64,000 nucleotides of DNA from JAJPHI01 sp035541875. Its GTDB lineage: Bacteria; Desulfobacterota; Binatia; Binatales; Binataceae. The position numbers and the translations under genes were made by a program. The notes below the pieces were generated by a model that saw only the letters and a list, made by a program, of their open reading frames with translations, did not search any database and had not been told where the DNA came from. The stretch spans positions 8,903 to 72,902 of the forward strand of contig DATKML010000013.1 in the NCBI GenBank assembly GCA_035541875.1. The letters run 5' to 3'. This document shows, piece after piece, positions 18,219 through 26,625 of the stretch (the stretch's first letter is position 1; every line of letters begins with the position of its first letter).

Positions 18219-18848
18219 ATGAACAGTGATATCAATAACTTCGTGCGAAAGGCGCTTGGCAAGGGCGAGTCGCGCGCTGCTATCAGGGAAGCGTTGCTTA
18301 AGGCCGGCTGGTCGCAGGCCGAAGCCGCAGAGGCGATAGATGGTTTCGCCGATGTAGCGTTCTCGATTCCGGTACCCAGGCCGCGCCCCTATCTATCGGC
18401 GCGCGAAGTCTTTGTCTACGGGATGCAATTCATCGCGTTGTACATAGGCGGCTATGCGCTTGGCGCGTTGATCTTTGATTTCATTAATCGCGCGTTTCCC
18501 GACGCGCTTGCGGAGAACGCCTATCGCTCCGGCAACATCGATATACGGTGGAATCTCTCCCTCTTGATCGTCGCGTTTCCGCTGTTTCTCGGGATGCTTA
18601 ATTACACTAACCGTTTGATCGCCCGGAACGCCACGGAACGTGCATCGAAGCCTCGCAAGTGGGCGACCTATCTAACCCTGCTGTTTGCAAGCGTGTGTTT
18701 GATCTGTGATGTGGGCACGCTGGTCTACTACACGTTGGGCGGCGAGCTGACCATTCGCTTCGTCTTGAAAATTGCGACCGTAGGAATTCTCGCCGGCGGG
18801 ACCTTCGCCTATTTCATCAACGATCAGCGTAAGGACGAGGTGCGTTGA
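18219..18848 (+). CDS. membrane protein with DUF5671-like domain
   Basis: 209 residues. The N-terminal 45 residues form a helical UBA-like module (FVRKALGKGESRAAIREALL...), often seen before this domain. Four membrane segments follow (about 65-90, 108-128, 143-168 and 178-198), with a layout resembling DUF5671. Function unknown. The start is ATG behind a strong AAGGAG site at 18207-18212. The stop codon overlaps the next start (TGATG), so the two genes are translationally coupled. Confidence 0.65.
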   Translation: MNSDINNFVRKALGKGESRAAIREALLKAGWSQAEAAEAIDGFADVAFSIPVPRPRPYLSAREVFVYGMQFIALYIGGYALGALIFDFINRAFPDALAENAYRSGNIDIRWNLSLLIVAFPLFLGMLNYTNRLIARNATERASKPRKWATYLTLLFASVCLICDVGTLVYYTLGGELTIRFVLKIATVGILAGGTFAYFINDQRKDEVR

Positions 18849-19282
18849 TGACACCTTCGAGGCTCTTTCCGTGGATCGCGACGCTCGTCGTTCTGCTTGC
18901 CGTCATAGCCGGTATAACGCTCAACGGATCGCCAAGGTTAGTTCGCATGAGACGTCTCGATATGGAGCGGACTCGCGATCTCAACGATATCTCAGAAGCT
19001 ATCGATCGCTTTTACGGTGAATATGACGCGCTTCCTCCTACACTGGACAAGCTTATGGCGAAGTATTTCGTCGGTTGGCAGTTAAGTCGGAATCCTGAGC
19101 GCCTGAAGCTGTACGAATACTCGATCAAAAGTCCTAATGCATACCAGCTTTGCACTACCTTTGCTCTCGCTTCAGGCGGAGATATTAAGGATGCGGACGA
19201 TGAGCGCTCGACAACTCCCATTCCTCACAAGGCGGGGCACCAGTGCATCGACTTTTCTGTCGCTCCTCGGAAGAAGAGTTGA
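18848..19282 (+). CDS. membrane-anchored hypothetical protein, pseudopilin-like pattern
   Basis: 144 residues from the ATG at 18848, which overlaps the preceding stop; a TTG three bases upstream is an alternative. One N-terminal membrane segment (about 8-25) is followed by a segment (DLNDISEAIDRFYGEYDALPPTLDKL) that resembles the region after the helix in type II secretion pseudopilins (alternating I/L, then LP...L). There is no prepilin peptidase site, so it is probably a simple membrane-anchored periplasmic protein. It is coupled to the DUF5671-like gene. Confidence 0.6.
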   Translation: MTPSRLFPWIATLVVLLAVIAGITLNGSPRLVRMRRLDMERTRDLNDISEAIDRFYGEYDALPPTLDKLMAKYFVGWQLSRNPERLKLYEYSIKSPNAYQLCTTFALASGGDIKDADDERSTTPIPHKAGHQCIDFSVAPRKKS

Positions 19283-19471
19283 GAGGTTGAAGCGTAAGCG
19301 CAATCCAGCGCGGGCACCATTGGCGTCGCATGAGCGGTATCAACCTTGATACGCCACGGCGCCATACTCTTTCGTAGTCGACCTGGCCTCTATTCTATCT
19401 CAACCTGTTGCTGTGTGCTGGCCTGAATCACCAGCGATGGCTCGCAGAACAACCTCGACAGCGTCCCGCAA

Positions 19472-21142
19472 TTAATCGCCGACGGCGGCGCCGCCCTTGC
19501 GCGGATCGAAGCCGCCTTGCAGCACGTTCGGCTTGATGCGAATAGCCGTCACGGCTCCCAACTCCGGCACCACTTTTATCGAGTAGCCCATGTTGGCCAG
19601 CGCCTTGGTTGTGCTCTCGGGGATGGCCTTCTCGATGATAATCGGTGGCGGTACCGCCTGATGATGGATACGAGGATTGGCGACCGCGGCTTGCGCGTTC
19701 AAGTCGAAGTCGAGTGTGTTGAGCGCGACCTGCACCACGCCGGTGATGATCGTCGGGCCACCCGAACCACCTTCAACCAGCGCCGGTTTGCCATGGCGCA
19801 ATGCGATCAGCGGCGACATGCTCGATAGGGGTCGCTTGCCGGGGGCGATCGCGTTGGCTTCGGCCTGAATCAGCTTAAAGGCATTCGGCACGCCCGGGGC
19901 GACGGCAAAATCGTCCATCTCGTCATTCAGGATCAGGCCGATATCAGGAACGGTAATCTTTGCACCGAAGATCGTATTGATCGTGGAAGTGACGTCGACG
20001 ATGTTGCCCGCTTTGTCGACGACACAGAAGTTCGAGGTACCGTGGTCGTGCGCTTCGGTCACGGATGGCGAGGTTTCGTTATGGAGCGCTTTATGACGCG
20101 ATTCGGCGATATGCTCGGGCGAGAGCAACTCCGCGATTGGCACACGAGCGAAGGCGGGATCGGCGTATTGATCGCGGTCGATGAACCCTTGGCGCATCAC
20201 TTCGGTGAGCTGGGCCAGATACGGCGGCGAGTTCAACCCGAGGGCATCGAGATGACCCGGCGCGAGCATCCCGAGCATCTCGAGCACCACACCACCTGAT
20301 GAGGGCGGCGGCATCGTGTAAAGGTCGTACTCGCGATAACGAAGATGCAGCGGGTCACGCCAAATCGGATGGTAATCAATCAAGTCGGCACTGCGCACGA
20401 GTCCGCCGTGCGCCATCATGTACTCATTGATCTGTTTGGCCACGTCGCCGCGATAGAAGCGATCAGCAGGATTGTCGCCAAGCGATTCGAGCATCGCCGC
20501 CAGCGGTTTCGCATAGACGGTCTCGCCGGCCTTCATCGGGGTGCCGTCAGGATGAAAGAAAGCCGCACGCAGACCGAGATCCTGTTTGATCAGGTCGGCG
20601 GAGAGCGTCACATCGCGGGCCATATGCTCGCTGAGCGGAAAGCCCTCGCGTCCGAGTTTAACTACGGGTGCCGCGAGCGCCGAGAACTTCATCGTGCCGA
20701 AGCGGCGTAGAGCGGTATCGAGTCCTGCGATTTCGCCCGGAACCGCCACTGCGAGCGGCCCGTTCTGGGCGAGTTTCTCGTCGGGTTTGCCGTCCTTGGT
20801 ATACATGTCGCGAGTGGCCGCCTTGGGCGCGACCTCGCGGTAGTCGAGCGCGTAAAATTTGTGCTCGCGGGCCAGGTAGATCAGCATGAAGCCACCGCCG
20901 CCGATACCACATGACGCCGAGTTGGTGACGCTGAGTGCCAGGGAAATCGCCACCGCCGCATCGATGGCATTGCCGCCACGATTAATTACGTCGAGTCCGA
21001 TCTGGGCGGCGCGATCACCCTCCGCCGCGACCATCGCATGCGGGGCCTCGGCAGCGATTGCTACATCCGCAAAGGGAACTGAGACAAACAAAAGCGCGGC
21101 AACGAGCTGCGCAAGACGGTTCAATCGAAAGCACTCGGGCAT
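19472..21142 (-). CDS. ggt: gamma-glutamyltransferase
   Basis: Periplasmic Ntn-hydrolase of 556 residues that transfers or hydrolyses gamma-glutamyl groups, chiefly of glutathione. A signal peptide ends near residue 31 (ADVAIA/AEAPH). The large-subunit motif GGNAIDAAVA (57-66) and GIGGGGFM (79-86) are present. Autoprocessing is expected before T369 in the HGTSNF motif, and NDEMDDFA and LSSMSP shape the active site. Short transcripts are likely, as no partner gene is adjacent. Confidence 0.93.
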   Translation of the reverse strand: MPECFRLNRLAQLVAALLFVSVPFADVAIAAEAPHAMVAAEGDRAAQIGLDVINRGGNAIDAAVAISLALSVTNSASCGIGGGGFMLIYLAREHKFYALDYREVAPKAATRDMYTKDGKPDEKLAQNGPLAVAVPGEIAGLDTALRRFGTMKFSALAAPVVKLGREGFPLSEHMARDVTLSADLIKQDLGLRAAFFHPDGTPMKAGETVYAKPLAAMLESLGDNPADRFYRGDVAKQINEYMMAHGGLVRSADLIDYHPIWRDPLHLRYREYDLYTMPPPSSGGVVLEMLGMLAPGHLDALGLNSPPYLAQLTEVMRQGFIDRDQYADPAFARVPIAELLSPEHIAESRHKALHNETSPSVTEAHDHGTSNFCVVDKAGNIVDVTSTINTIFGAKITVPDIGLILNDEMDDFAVAPGVPNAFKLIQAEANAIAPGKRPLSSMSPLIALRHGKPALVEGGSGGPTIITGVVQVALNTLDFDLNAQAAVANPRIHHQAVPPPIIIEKAIPESTTKALANMGYSIKVVPELGAVTAIRIKPNVLQGGFDPRKGGAAVGD

Positions 21143-21242
21143 CCCGCTCTAGTAACAGCCGCAACGTCGCAAGGAAAGCTGGTACAGATCGCTCTTCAGT
21201 GCTTTCATTACGCCATCCATCCCGCGTCCTTGGAGGTCCACT

Positions 21243-22061
21243 GTGGAGTTCAAAGAGATCACTTACGAAAAGTCCGACCGAATCGCGATTGTCAGCTACA
21301 ATCGGCCGGAGCGGATGAACGCCTGGAAGATGTCGATGGGCGAAGAGGCGCGAACCGCGATGCTGGACGCGGACAAAGACCCGAATATCGGCGCGATTAT
21401 CCTGACCGGTGTCGGACGTGCCTTTTGCGCAGGAGCCGATATGGCGAGCCTCAATAACCTGGCGCAGGGCACTGATGAGCTCGCTGCCGCGGGGACTCCT
21501 CCATCGGGAACCGAGGAACTCGATCCTAACTTTCGCGGGCGCTTTTCATGGATGCTCGCGCTTAAGAAGCCGGTGATCGGTGCGATCAATGGGCCGGCGG
21601 TCGGGATGGGTTTCGCGAACGCGCTCTATTGCGATATCCGAATTGCAGCGGAAAAGGCCCGGATGGGGCTGATCTTCACGCAGCGCGGTCTCGGTATCGA
21701 ATTCGGCAGCTCGTGGATGCTGCCGCGGATTATCGGGATTGCCAACGCGATGGATTTGGCGGTTACGGGGCGGCTGATCGATGCCACCGAGGCGCATCGT
21801 ATGGGGCTCGTGAGTAAGGTCGTGCCGGATGCCGAGTTGATGGGTGCGGCCAAGGCGCTCGCGACGCAGATTGGGACTCAATGCTCGCCGCTCGGTATCT
21901 CGCACGTAAAGCGGATGGTCTACAACCATCTCTTCACTGACTTGGCGACGGCCTTGGCGGATAACGACGCGAGCGCATCAGAGCTGACGAAATCGGAGGA
22001 TTTCAAGGAAGGCATCAAGGCGTTCTTGGAGAAGCGCCCCCCGAAGTTCACGGGACGATAA
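21243..22061 (+). CDS. enoyl-CoA hydratase/isomerase family protein
   Basis: 272-residue crotonase-fold protein. The oxyanion-hole segments are visible as AFCAGADMASL and AINGPAVGMGFANALYCD, and the C-terminal ITEAHRMGLVSKVV-like region (DATEAHRMGLVSKVV) is typical. One usual catalytic Glu position appears as LGIEFGSSW. It hydrates 2-enoyl-CoA or acts on related CoA thioesters. It begins with GTG behind GGAGG (TTGGAGGTCCACTGTG). A palindromic repeat follows its stop. Confidence 0.88.
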   Translation: MEFKEITYEKSDRIAIVSYNRPERMNAWKMSMGEEARTAMLDADKDPNIGAIILTGVGRAFCAGADMASLNNLAQGTDELAAAGTPPSGTEELDPNFRGRFSWMLALKKPVIGAINGPAVGMGFANALYCDIRIAAEKARMGLIFTQRGLGIEFGSSWMLPRIIGIANAMDLAVTGRLIDATEAHRMGLVSKVVPDAELMGAAKALATQIGTQCSPLGISHVKRMVYNHLFTDLATALADNDASASELTKSEDFKEGIKAFLEKRPPKFTGR

Positions 22062-22068
22062 ATAGGGT

Positions 22069-22171
22069 GTCAGACCGGGGAAGCGTAGCGACGAAGAATC
22101 TAGGCTCCGTCGGGGGTATCAGATTGCGCTAACGCGCCGTCCGCTAGATTCTTCGCTTCACTCAGAATGAC
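22069..22171. repeat. dispersed palindromic repeat, copy 2
   Basis: Second copy of the element at 15781-15871. The left arm ends CGACGAAGAATCTAG and the right arm CTAGATTCTTCGC...CTCAGAATGAC is nearly its inverse complement. It lies between convergent genes (enoyl-CoA hydratase and UspA), where its stem could also terminate transcription. Confidence 0.7.
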
Positions 22172-22184
22172 AAAGAAAAAGAGA

Positions 22185-22682
22185 CTACTTATCCAGCGGA
22201 TGCTTGAACTTGCGATCGGGATGCCGCACGGTCAGCACAGGGCACGGAGCCTTGTTGACTACGCGCTCGGCGACGCTGCCCATCAGCACGTGGGCCAAGC
22301 CAGTCCGGCCGTGGGTGCCTAGCACGATTAGATCGACATTCTCCGTCTGCGCGGCGTTGATGATCTCGAGGAACGGTGCCCCGACGCGCATCATGCTACG
22401 AGCTTTGACCCCGGCGTCGCGCAGGCGCGCGATAATCTGATCGAGCTCCTTCAGCGCCATCAGCCGTTGTTCCTCGGCGATGCGGTTTACGGTGCTCATA
22501 TCGAGCCCCGGACTGAGATCACCGATCATGACCGGCGAGAGCGGCTGGTCGACGTGTACAACGATAACTTCGGAACCGAATTTCTGGGCGAGTTCGATCG
22601 CGTAGTTGAGCGCGTTCTTCGAGTCGTCGGAGAAATCGGTCGGTGCAAGGATCTTACTGAAGCTCGGCACAATCCGAACCAT
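22185..22682 (-). CDS. universal stress protein, UspA family
   Basis: 165 residues from ATG at 22682; a TTG at 22706 would add eight residues. The Rossmann-like fold begins ILAPTDFSDDS, and the ATP-binding motif G-x2-G-x9-GS is present as GTHGRTGLAHVLMGSVAE. Such proteins bind ATP and support survival under starvation or oxidative stress. It is transcribed away from the HyuB-HyuA operon. Confidence 0.9.
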   Translation of the reverse strand: MVRIVPSFSKILAPTDFSDDSKNALNYAIELAQKFGSEVIVVHVDQPLSPVMIGDLSPGLDMSTVNRIAEEQRLMALKELDQIIARLRDAGVKARSMMRVGAPFLEIINAAQTENVDLIVLGTHGRTGLAHVLMGSVAERVVNKAPCPVLTVRHPDRKFKHPLDK

Positions 22683-22783
22683 ACGACGCTGGCGAGGTGC
22701 TCGCAAGTCCGGTCGCCAGTATTTCAGTTTCCGCCCCGGGTTGCGCTAAGAAAGGGCGAGATTGAGGGCACGAGGAAATCTGC

Positions 22784-24502
22784 ATGAAACGGTCATTTGA
22801 CCCGATTCTGGTCGAAGTCATCAAAAACGAACTGGCGACGGTGAACGAGGAGATGGCGATAGCGGTCTATCGCACGGGGCGCTCCGCGATGGTCAAAGTG
22901 GGCGATTTCGCCACGGCGGTCTGCGACGCCCAGGGGCGCGTTGTGGGGGAGGGGGCTGCGCCGTTTCAAATCGGCATCTTCATGGTGATGCTGGAGAACA
23001 TGCTGGCCAAGTTTGCAGGATCCTTCCGACCCGGCGATGTGATTCTGGTGAACGATCCTTACGCCGGGATGGGCCATCTGCCGGATGTCGCGGTTGTCGC
23101 GCCGGCCTTTTGGGAAGATAAGTTGGTCGGTTTCACTCTGGCCTATTCGCATCATACGGATATCGGCGGGCGCTTCCCGGGCGGCTTCAGCAGTAACTGC
23201 ACTTCGGCTTTCGAGGAGGGGCTGCGACTCCCGATGCTCAAGCTCTACGATGCTGGTGTCCGCAACGACACGCTGGTCGAGTTGATCGAGGCTAACGTCC
23301 GATCGGCAGAAGAATGGATGGGCGACGTTGAGGCAAAGATCGCTGGATGCCGTCGCGGCGAGCATGAACTTCGCCAGATCGTCGAGCGCTACGGCTTCGA
23401 CGTTTTCAATTCGAGTTGCGACCATTTTGTCGAGTACGCCGAGAAGGCGACCCGCACGGCGATTCGCGGTATCGCGCCGGGCGAGTATGTGCAGGAAGAT
23501 ACCTTCGAAGACGATGGTCTCGGCGGGAGCGGCGTCGCGATGCCCTTGCGGGTCGCGCTGCGGGTCGACGGCGACGATCTGACGATCGATTTCACCGGTA
23601 CTGCACCGCAGGCCAAAGCGGCTATCAATATGCCGTTCGGGATGACGCGCGGGACCGTCTACGGGGCAGTGAAGAGTATCGTGAATCCCGATGTGGGCAC
23701 GAATATCGGCTTTACGCGCGCCATCAAGATTATCGCGCCAGAAGGCACGCTGATTAACCCGCGTCATCCGGCGGCGGTCGGCGGCCGCGCACCGCTCTTC
23801 TTTCGTATCTTCGACATGCTCTATCGCGTTCTGGCCAAGGCGCTGCCGGATAAGGTCGGCGTTGCGGGCGAGGGCGGCGACGTATTGCACTTTAGTGGCA
23901 CCAAGGCCGATGGGAGCCACTTCTCCTTCATGGATCTGTTTTTCGGCGGATGGGGCGGACGGCCGAACAAGGACGGTATCGACGGAGTCGCACCGATGAG
24001 TTTCGGGTCCTACGGATCAGTCCCGGCGGAGGTGCTCGAACGTGAGTTTCCGATCGTCGTGGACGGCTTCGGCTACGTTCCCGACACCGAGGGTGCGGGC
24101 AAGTATCGCGGTTCGGTCGGAATCTACAAGCAATGGCGCTTTCTTGAGCGCGGCGAGGTGATGGTCCGCACGAATCGGCTCGAACGGCCTTCGGAAGGGC
24201 TGGGGGGCGGGATGCCGGGCGAGCTCTCCGCGAATGTGCTGATTGCGGGTGGAGATCAAAAGCAGTTGCCCCGGCAATCGCATCTGCATCTGGAGGTGAA
24301 ACCCGGCGACACGATTTACCATCGCGTGTCAGGCTCGGGTGGTTTCGGCGATCCGTCGCAACGGAGTCCCGAACAGGTGCTGGCCGACGTGCGCGAAGGC
24401 AAAGTCAGTATCGAGCAGGCGCGGAGGCGCTACAAAGTAGCAATCGACGCGACCACGATGACGATCAACGCCGATCAAACTTCGGCACTGCGGGCGAGCT
24501 GA
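22784..24502 (+). CDS. hyuB: hydantoinase B/oxoprolinase family protein (HyuB)
   Basis: 572-residue subunit of the ATP-dependent hydantoinase/acetone-carboxylase-like superfamily (PF02538). Family features include the N-terminal FDPILVEVIKNEL, GDVILVNDPYAGMGHLPDV and SHHTDIGGRFPGG. With HyuA, 4 bp downstream, it should form an ATP-dependent hydrolase or carboxylase acting on hydantoins, 5-oxoproline or aryl ketones; sequence alone does not decide which. ATG follows GAGGAAATCTGC. Confidence 0.9.
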   Translation: MKRSFDPILVEVIKNELATVNEEMAIAVYRTGRSAMVKVGDFATAVCDAQGRVVGEGAAPFQIGIFMVMLENMLAKFAGSFRPGDVILVNDPYAGMGHLPDVAVVAPAFWEDKLVGFTLAYSHHTDIGGRFPGGFSSNCTSAFEEGLRLPMLKLYDAGVRNDTLVELIEANVRSAEEWMGDVEAKIAGCRRGEHELRQIVERYGFDVFNSSCDHFVEYAEKATRTAIRGIAPGEYVQEDTFEDDGLGGSGVAMPLRVALRVDGDDLTIDFTGTAPQAKAAINMPFGMTRGTVYGAVKSIVNPDVGTNIGFTRAIKIIAPEGTLINPRHPAAVGGRAPLFFRIFDMLYRVLAKALPDKVGVAGEGGDVLHFSGTKADGSHFSFMDLFFGGWGGRPNKDGIDGVAPMSFGSYGSVPAEVLEREFPIVVDGFGYVPDTEGAGKYRGSVGIYKQWRFLERGEVMVRTNRLERPSEGLGGGMPGELSANVLIAGGDQKQLPRQSHLHLEVKPGDTIYHRVSGSGGFGDPSQRSPEQVLADVREGKVSIEQARRRYKVAIDATTMTINADQTSALRAS

Positions 24503-24506
24503 CATC

Positions 24507-26567
24507 ATGCGCGTTGGATTCGATATCGGCGGTACTTTTACCGACATCATCGCGGTGACGAACGACGGACGTATCGTCACGCGCAAAGTTCTATCGTTGC
24601 TGGACCGCGTAGCCGAGGACGTCGCCAACTTGACTCGACCACTAGCCAAAGATGAGGCGGTCGAAAGCTTCGTGCACGGAACGACGGTCGCATCTAACGC
24701 GGTGATCGAGGGAACGGCGGCGCGAACAGGACTGATCACTACCAAAGGCTTTCGGGACGATCTGGAGATGCGCGGCCAGCGTCGGCCCAACGTTTACGAC
24801 GTTAACTGGGATCGGATTCCCCCGCTAATCGAGAGGTCACTGCGGCTGGAGGTCAACGAACGTATCCTCGGCAGCGGCGTGGTCGAGAAGCCACTAGATG
24901 AAGAGGAGGTTCGCGCGGCAATCGCGCGGCTGGTAGCGGCCAAGGTCGAGGCGATCGCGGTATGCCTGATCAACTCGTACCTGAACCCGGAGCATGAACG
25001 AAAAATCGCCAGGCTGATTGCGACTGGCGCTTCCGGCGTGGCGGTCTGCCTCTCTTCGGATATTCATCCCGAGATTAAAGAGTACGAGCGCGCCAGTACG
25101 ACCGCGATTAATGCGGCGCTGATTCCAGTGGTTGATCGTTACCTCGATCGAATCGAGCGCGGCCTCGGACCGCTGAGCAAGCGGATCCTCGTGATGCAGT
25201 CGAACGGCGGAATCATGTCGGCTGCGGCCGCGCGTCGTCGCCCCGCTTACATCATCGAATCAGGGCCAGCCGCCGGAGTCTTGGCAGCGGCGCGGCTCGC
25301 GCGCGAGTGCGGGATGGAGCGCGTGCTCTCTTTCGACATGGGTGGGACCACGGCGAAAGCCTGCCTCATCGAAAACGGAGCTCCCCTCGAAAAGCCCGGT
25401 GCCGAGATTGGTGCCGGGGCGAACGTCGGCACGCGACTCTTTGGCGGTGGCGGTCACGTCGTGCGCGTACCCGCGATCGATATCGTCGAAGCCGGCGCCG
25501 GTGGCGGCAGTATCGCCTGGATCGATGATGGCGGTGCGCTACGTGTGGGGCCGCGAAGTGCAGGGGCCGAGCCGGGACCCGTCTGCTACGGCCGCGGTGG
25601 CACGGAGCCGACAGTCACGGATGCGAACGTCGCGCTCGGTTACATCAACCCCGTTGCGATCGCGGGCTCGACCTTGCGGATAAATCGCGCCGAGGCGCTC
25701 GCGGCTATCGAAGAGAAGCTCGCGAGGCCGTTGCAACTGAAACCACTCGACGTAGCCTACGGGATAACTCTCGTGGCGAACTCTGCGATGACGCGCGTCT
25801 TGCGCGCGGTCTCGACCGAGCGAGGGCGCGACCCGCGCGATTTTGCCATCGCCGCCTTTGGTGGATCGGGTCCACTGCACGCCGCCGCTCTGGCTGAGAG
25901 CATGGATATTTCGCGGCTGGTGATTCCGATCTATCCGGGCTTGTTCAGCGCGCTAGGTCTGCTGATTGCGGACTATCGCCACGATTACATCGCGAGTATC
26001 GCGGCGCATCTCGCCCAGGTTTCGCCCGAAGACATCCTGCGTCGTTACGCGATGCTCGAAGAGACGGCTCGGGGCGAGATGGAAGGCGAGGGCGTCGCTC
26101 GCGATGCGATTCGCTTCGAGCGCTACATCGATCTGAAATACGGCTACCAAATGTCGGAGATGACCTTGCCGTTCGCCACCGATGCGGTCCCGGTTCACCT
26201 AACGCAATGGCTTAGCGAGCTTTTTACCCAGGCGCATCAGCAGGCCTACGGGTACCATCGCGACGACCCAATCGAGCTGGTGAATCTGCGGCTACGCGCG
26301 CTGAGTTCGGCCGGGCGTGTCAGGTTTGCCGAGATGGCGGAAAAGCTCGCGAAGAGCGATCGGGAGGAAGCGGCGAATGCCGAGCGCGAGGCCTACTTTG
26401 GACCGAAGTTTGGCGCGATCATGACGCCGGCTCGTCAGCGCTTCGATATCGACGAAACGCCGCATAAGGGACCGATGATTATCGAGGAGCCGGATACGAC
26501 GATCGTCGTGCCGCCTAACTGGGCGGTCACGCGCGACTCGTTCGCGAATCTGATCCTTACACGATGA
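24507..26567 (+). CDS. hyuA: hydantoinase A/oxoprolinase family protein (HyuA)
   Basis: 686-residue ATP-binding subunit with an actin-like ATPase fold. The phosphate-1 motif is DIGGTFTDIIAV near the N-terminus, SFVHGTTVASNAVIEG follows, and the second phosphate motif is SFDMGGTTAKACLI around 275-288. Length and order match N-methylhydantoinase A and 5-oxoprolinase. It starts 4 bp after hyuB. Ketone-forming monooxygenases elsewhere in the window make an aryl-ketone carboxylase reading conceivable, but no extra small subunit is present. Confidence 0.9.
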   Translation: MRVGFDIGGTFTDIIAVTNDGRIVTRKVLSLLDRVAEDVANLTRPLAKDEAVESFVHGTTVASNAVIEGTAARTGLITTKGFRDDLEMRGQRRPNVYDVNWDRIPPLIERSLRLEVNERILGSGVVEKPLDEEEVRAAIARLVAAKVEAIAVCLINSYLNPEHERKIARLIATGASGVAVCLSSDIHPEIKEYERASTTAINAALIPVVDRYLDRIERGLGPLSKRILVMQSNGGIMSAAAARRRPAYIIESGPAAGVLAAARLARECGMERVLSFDMGGTTAKACLIENGAPLEKPGAEIGAGANVGTRLFGGGGHVVRVPAIDIVEAGAGGGSIAWIDDGGALRVGPRSAGAEPGPVCYGRGGTEPTVTDANVALGYINPVAIAGSTLRINRAEALAAIEEKLARPLQLKPLDVAYGITLVANSAMTRVLRAVSTERGRDPRDFAIAAFGGSGPLHAAALAESMDISRLVIPIYPGLFSALGLLIADYRHDYIASIAAHLAQVSPEDILRRYAMLEETARGEMEGEGVARDAIRFERYIDLKYGYQMSEMTLPFATDAVPVHLTQWLSELFTQAHQQAYGYHRDDPIELVNLRLRALSSAGRVRFAEMAEKLAKSDREEAANAEREAYFGPKFGAIMTPARQRFDIDETPHKGPMIIEEPDTTIVVPPNWAVTRDSFANLILTR

Positions 26568-26571
26568 AAGA

Positions 26572-26610
26572 GAAAGAGAGCGCTGACCCTGAGGGCCAGC
26601 GCTCTCTTTC
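26572..26610. terminator. bidirectional hairpin terminator
   Basis: GAAAGAGAGCGCTG (26572-26585) pairs perfectly over 14 bp with CAGCGCTCTCTTTC (26597-26610). The loop itself contains CCCTGAGGG. It lies between the convergent hyuA and PQQ dehydrogenase genes and could stop transcription in both directions, as each arm ends in a T-rich run on its own strand. Confidence 0.75.
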
Positions 26611-26625
26611 AGATAAGCTAAGGGC

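Noticed and set aside
22793..23920. 375-codon minus-strand open frame
   Set aside because: It lies wholly inside hyuB on the opposite strand and its composition (Arg/His/Asp-rich) is that of an antisense shadow in GC-rich DNA.
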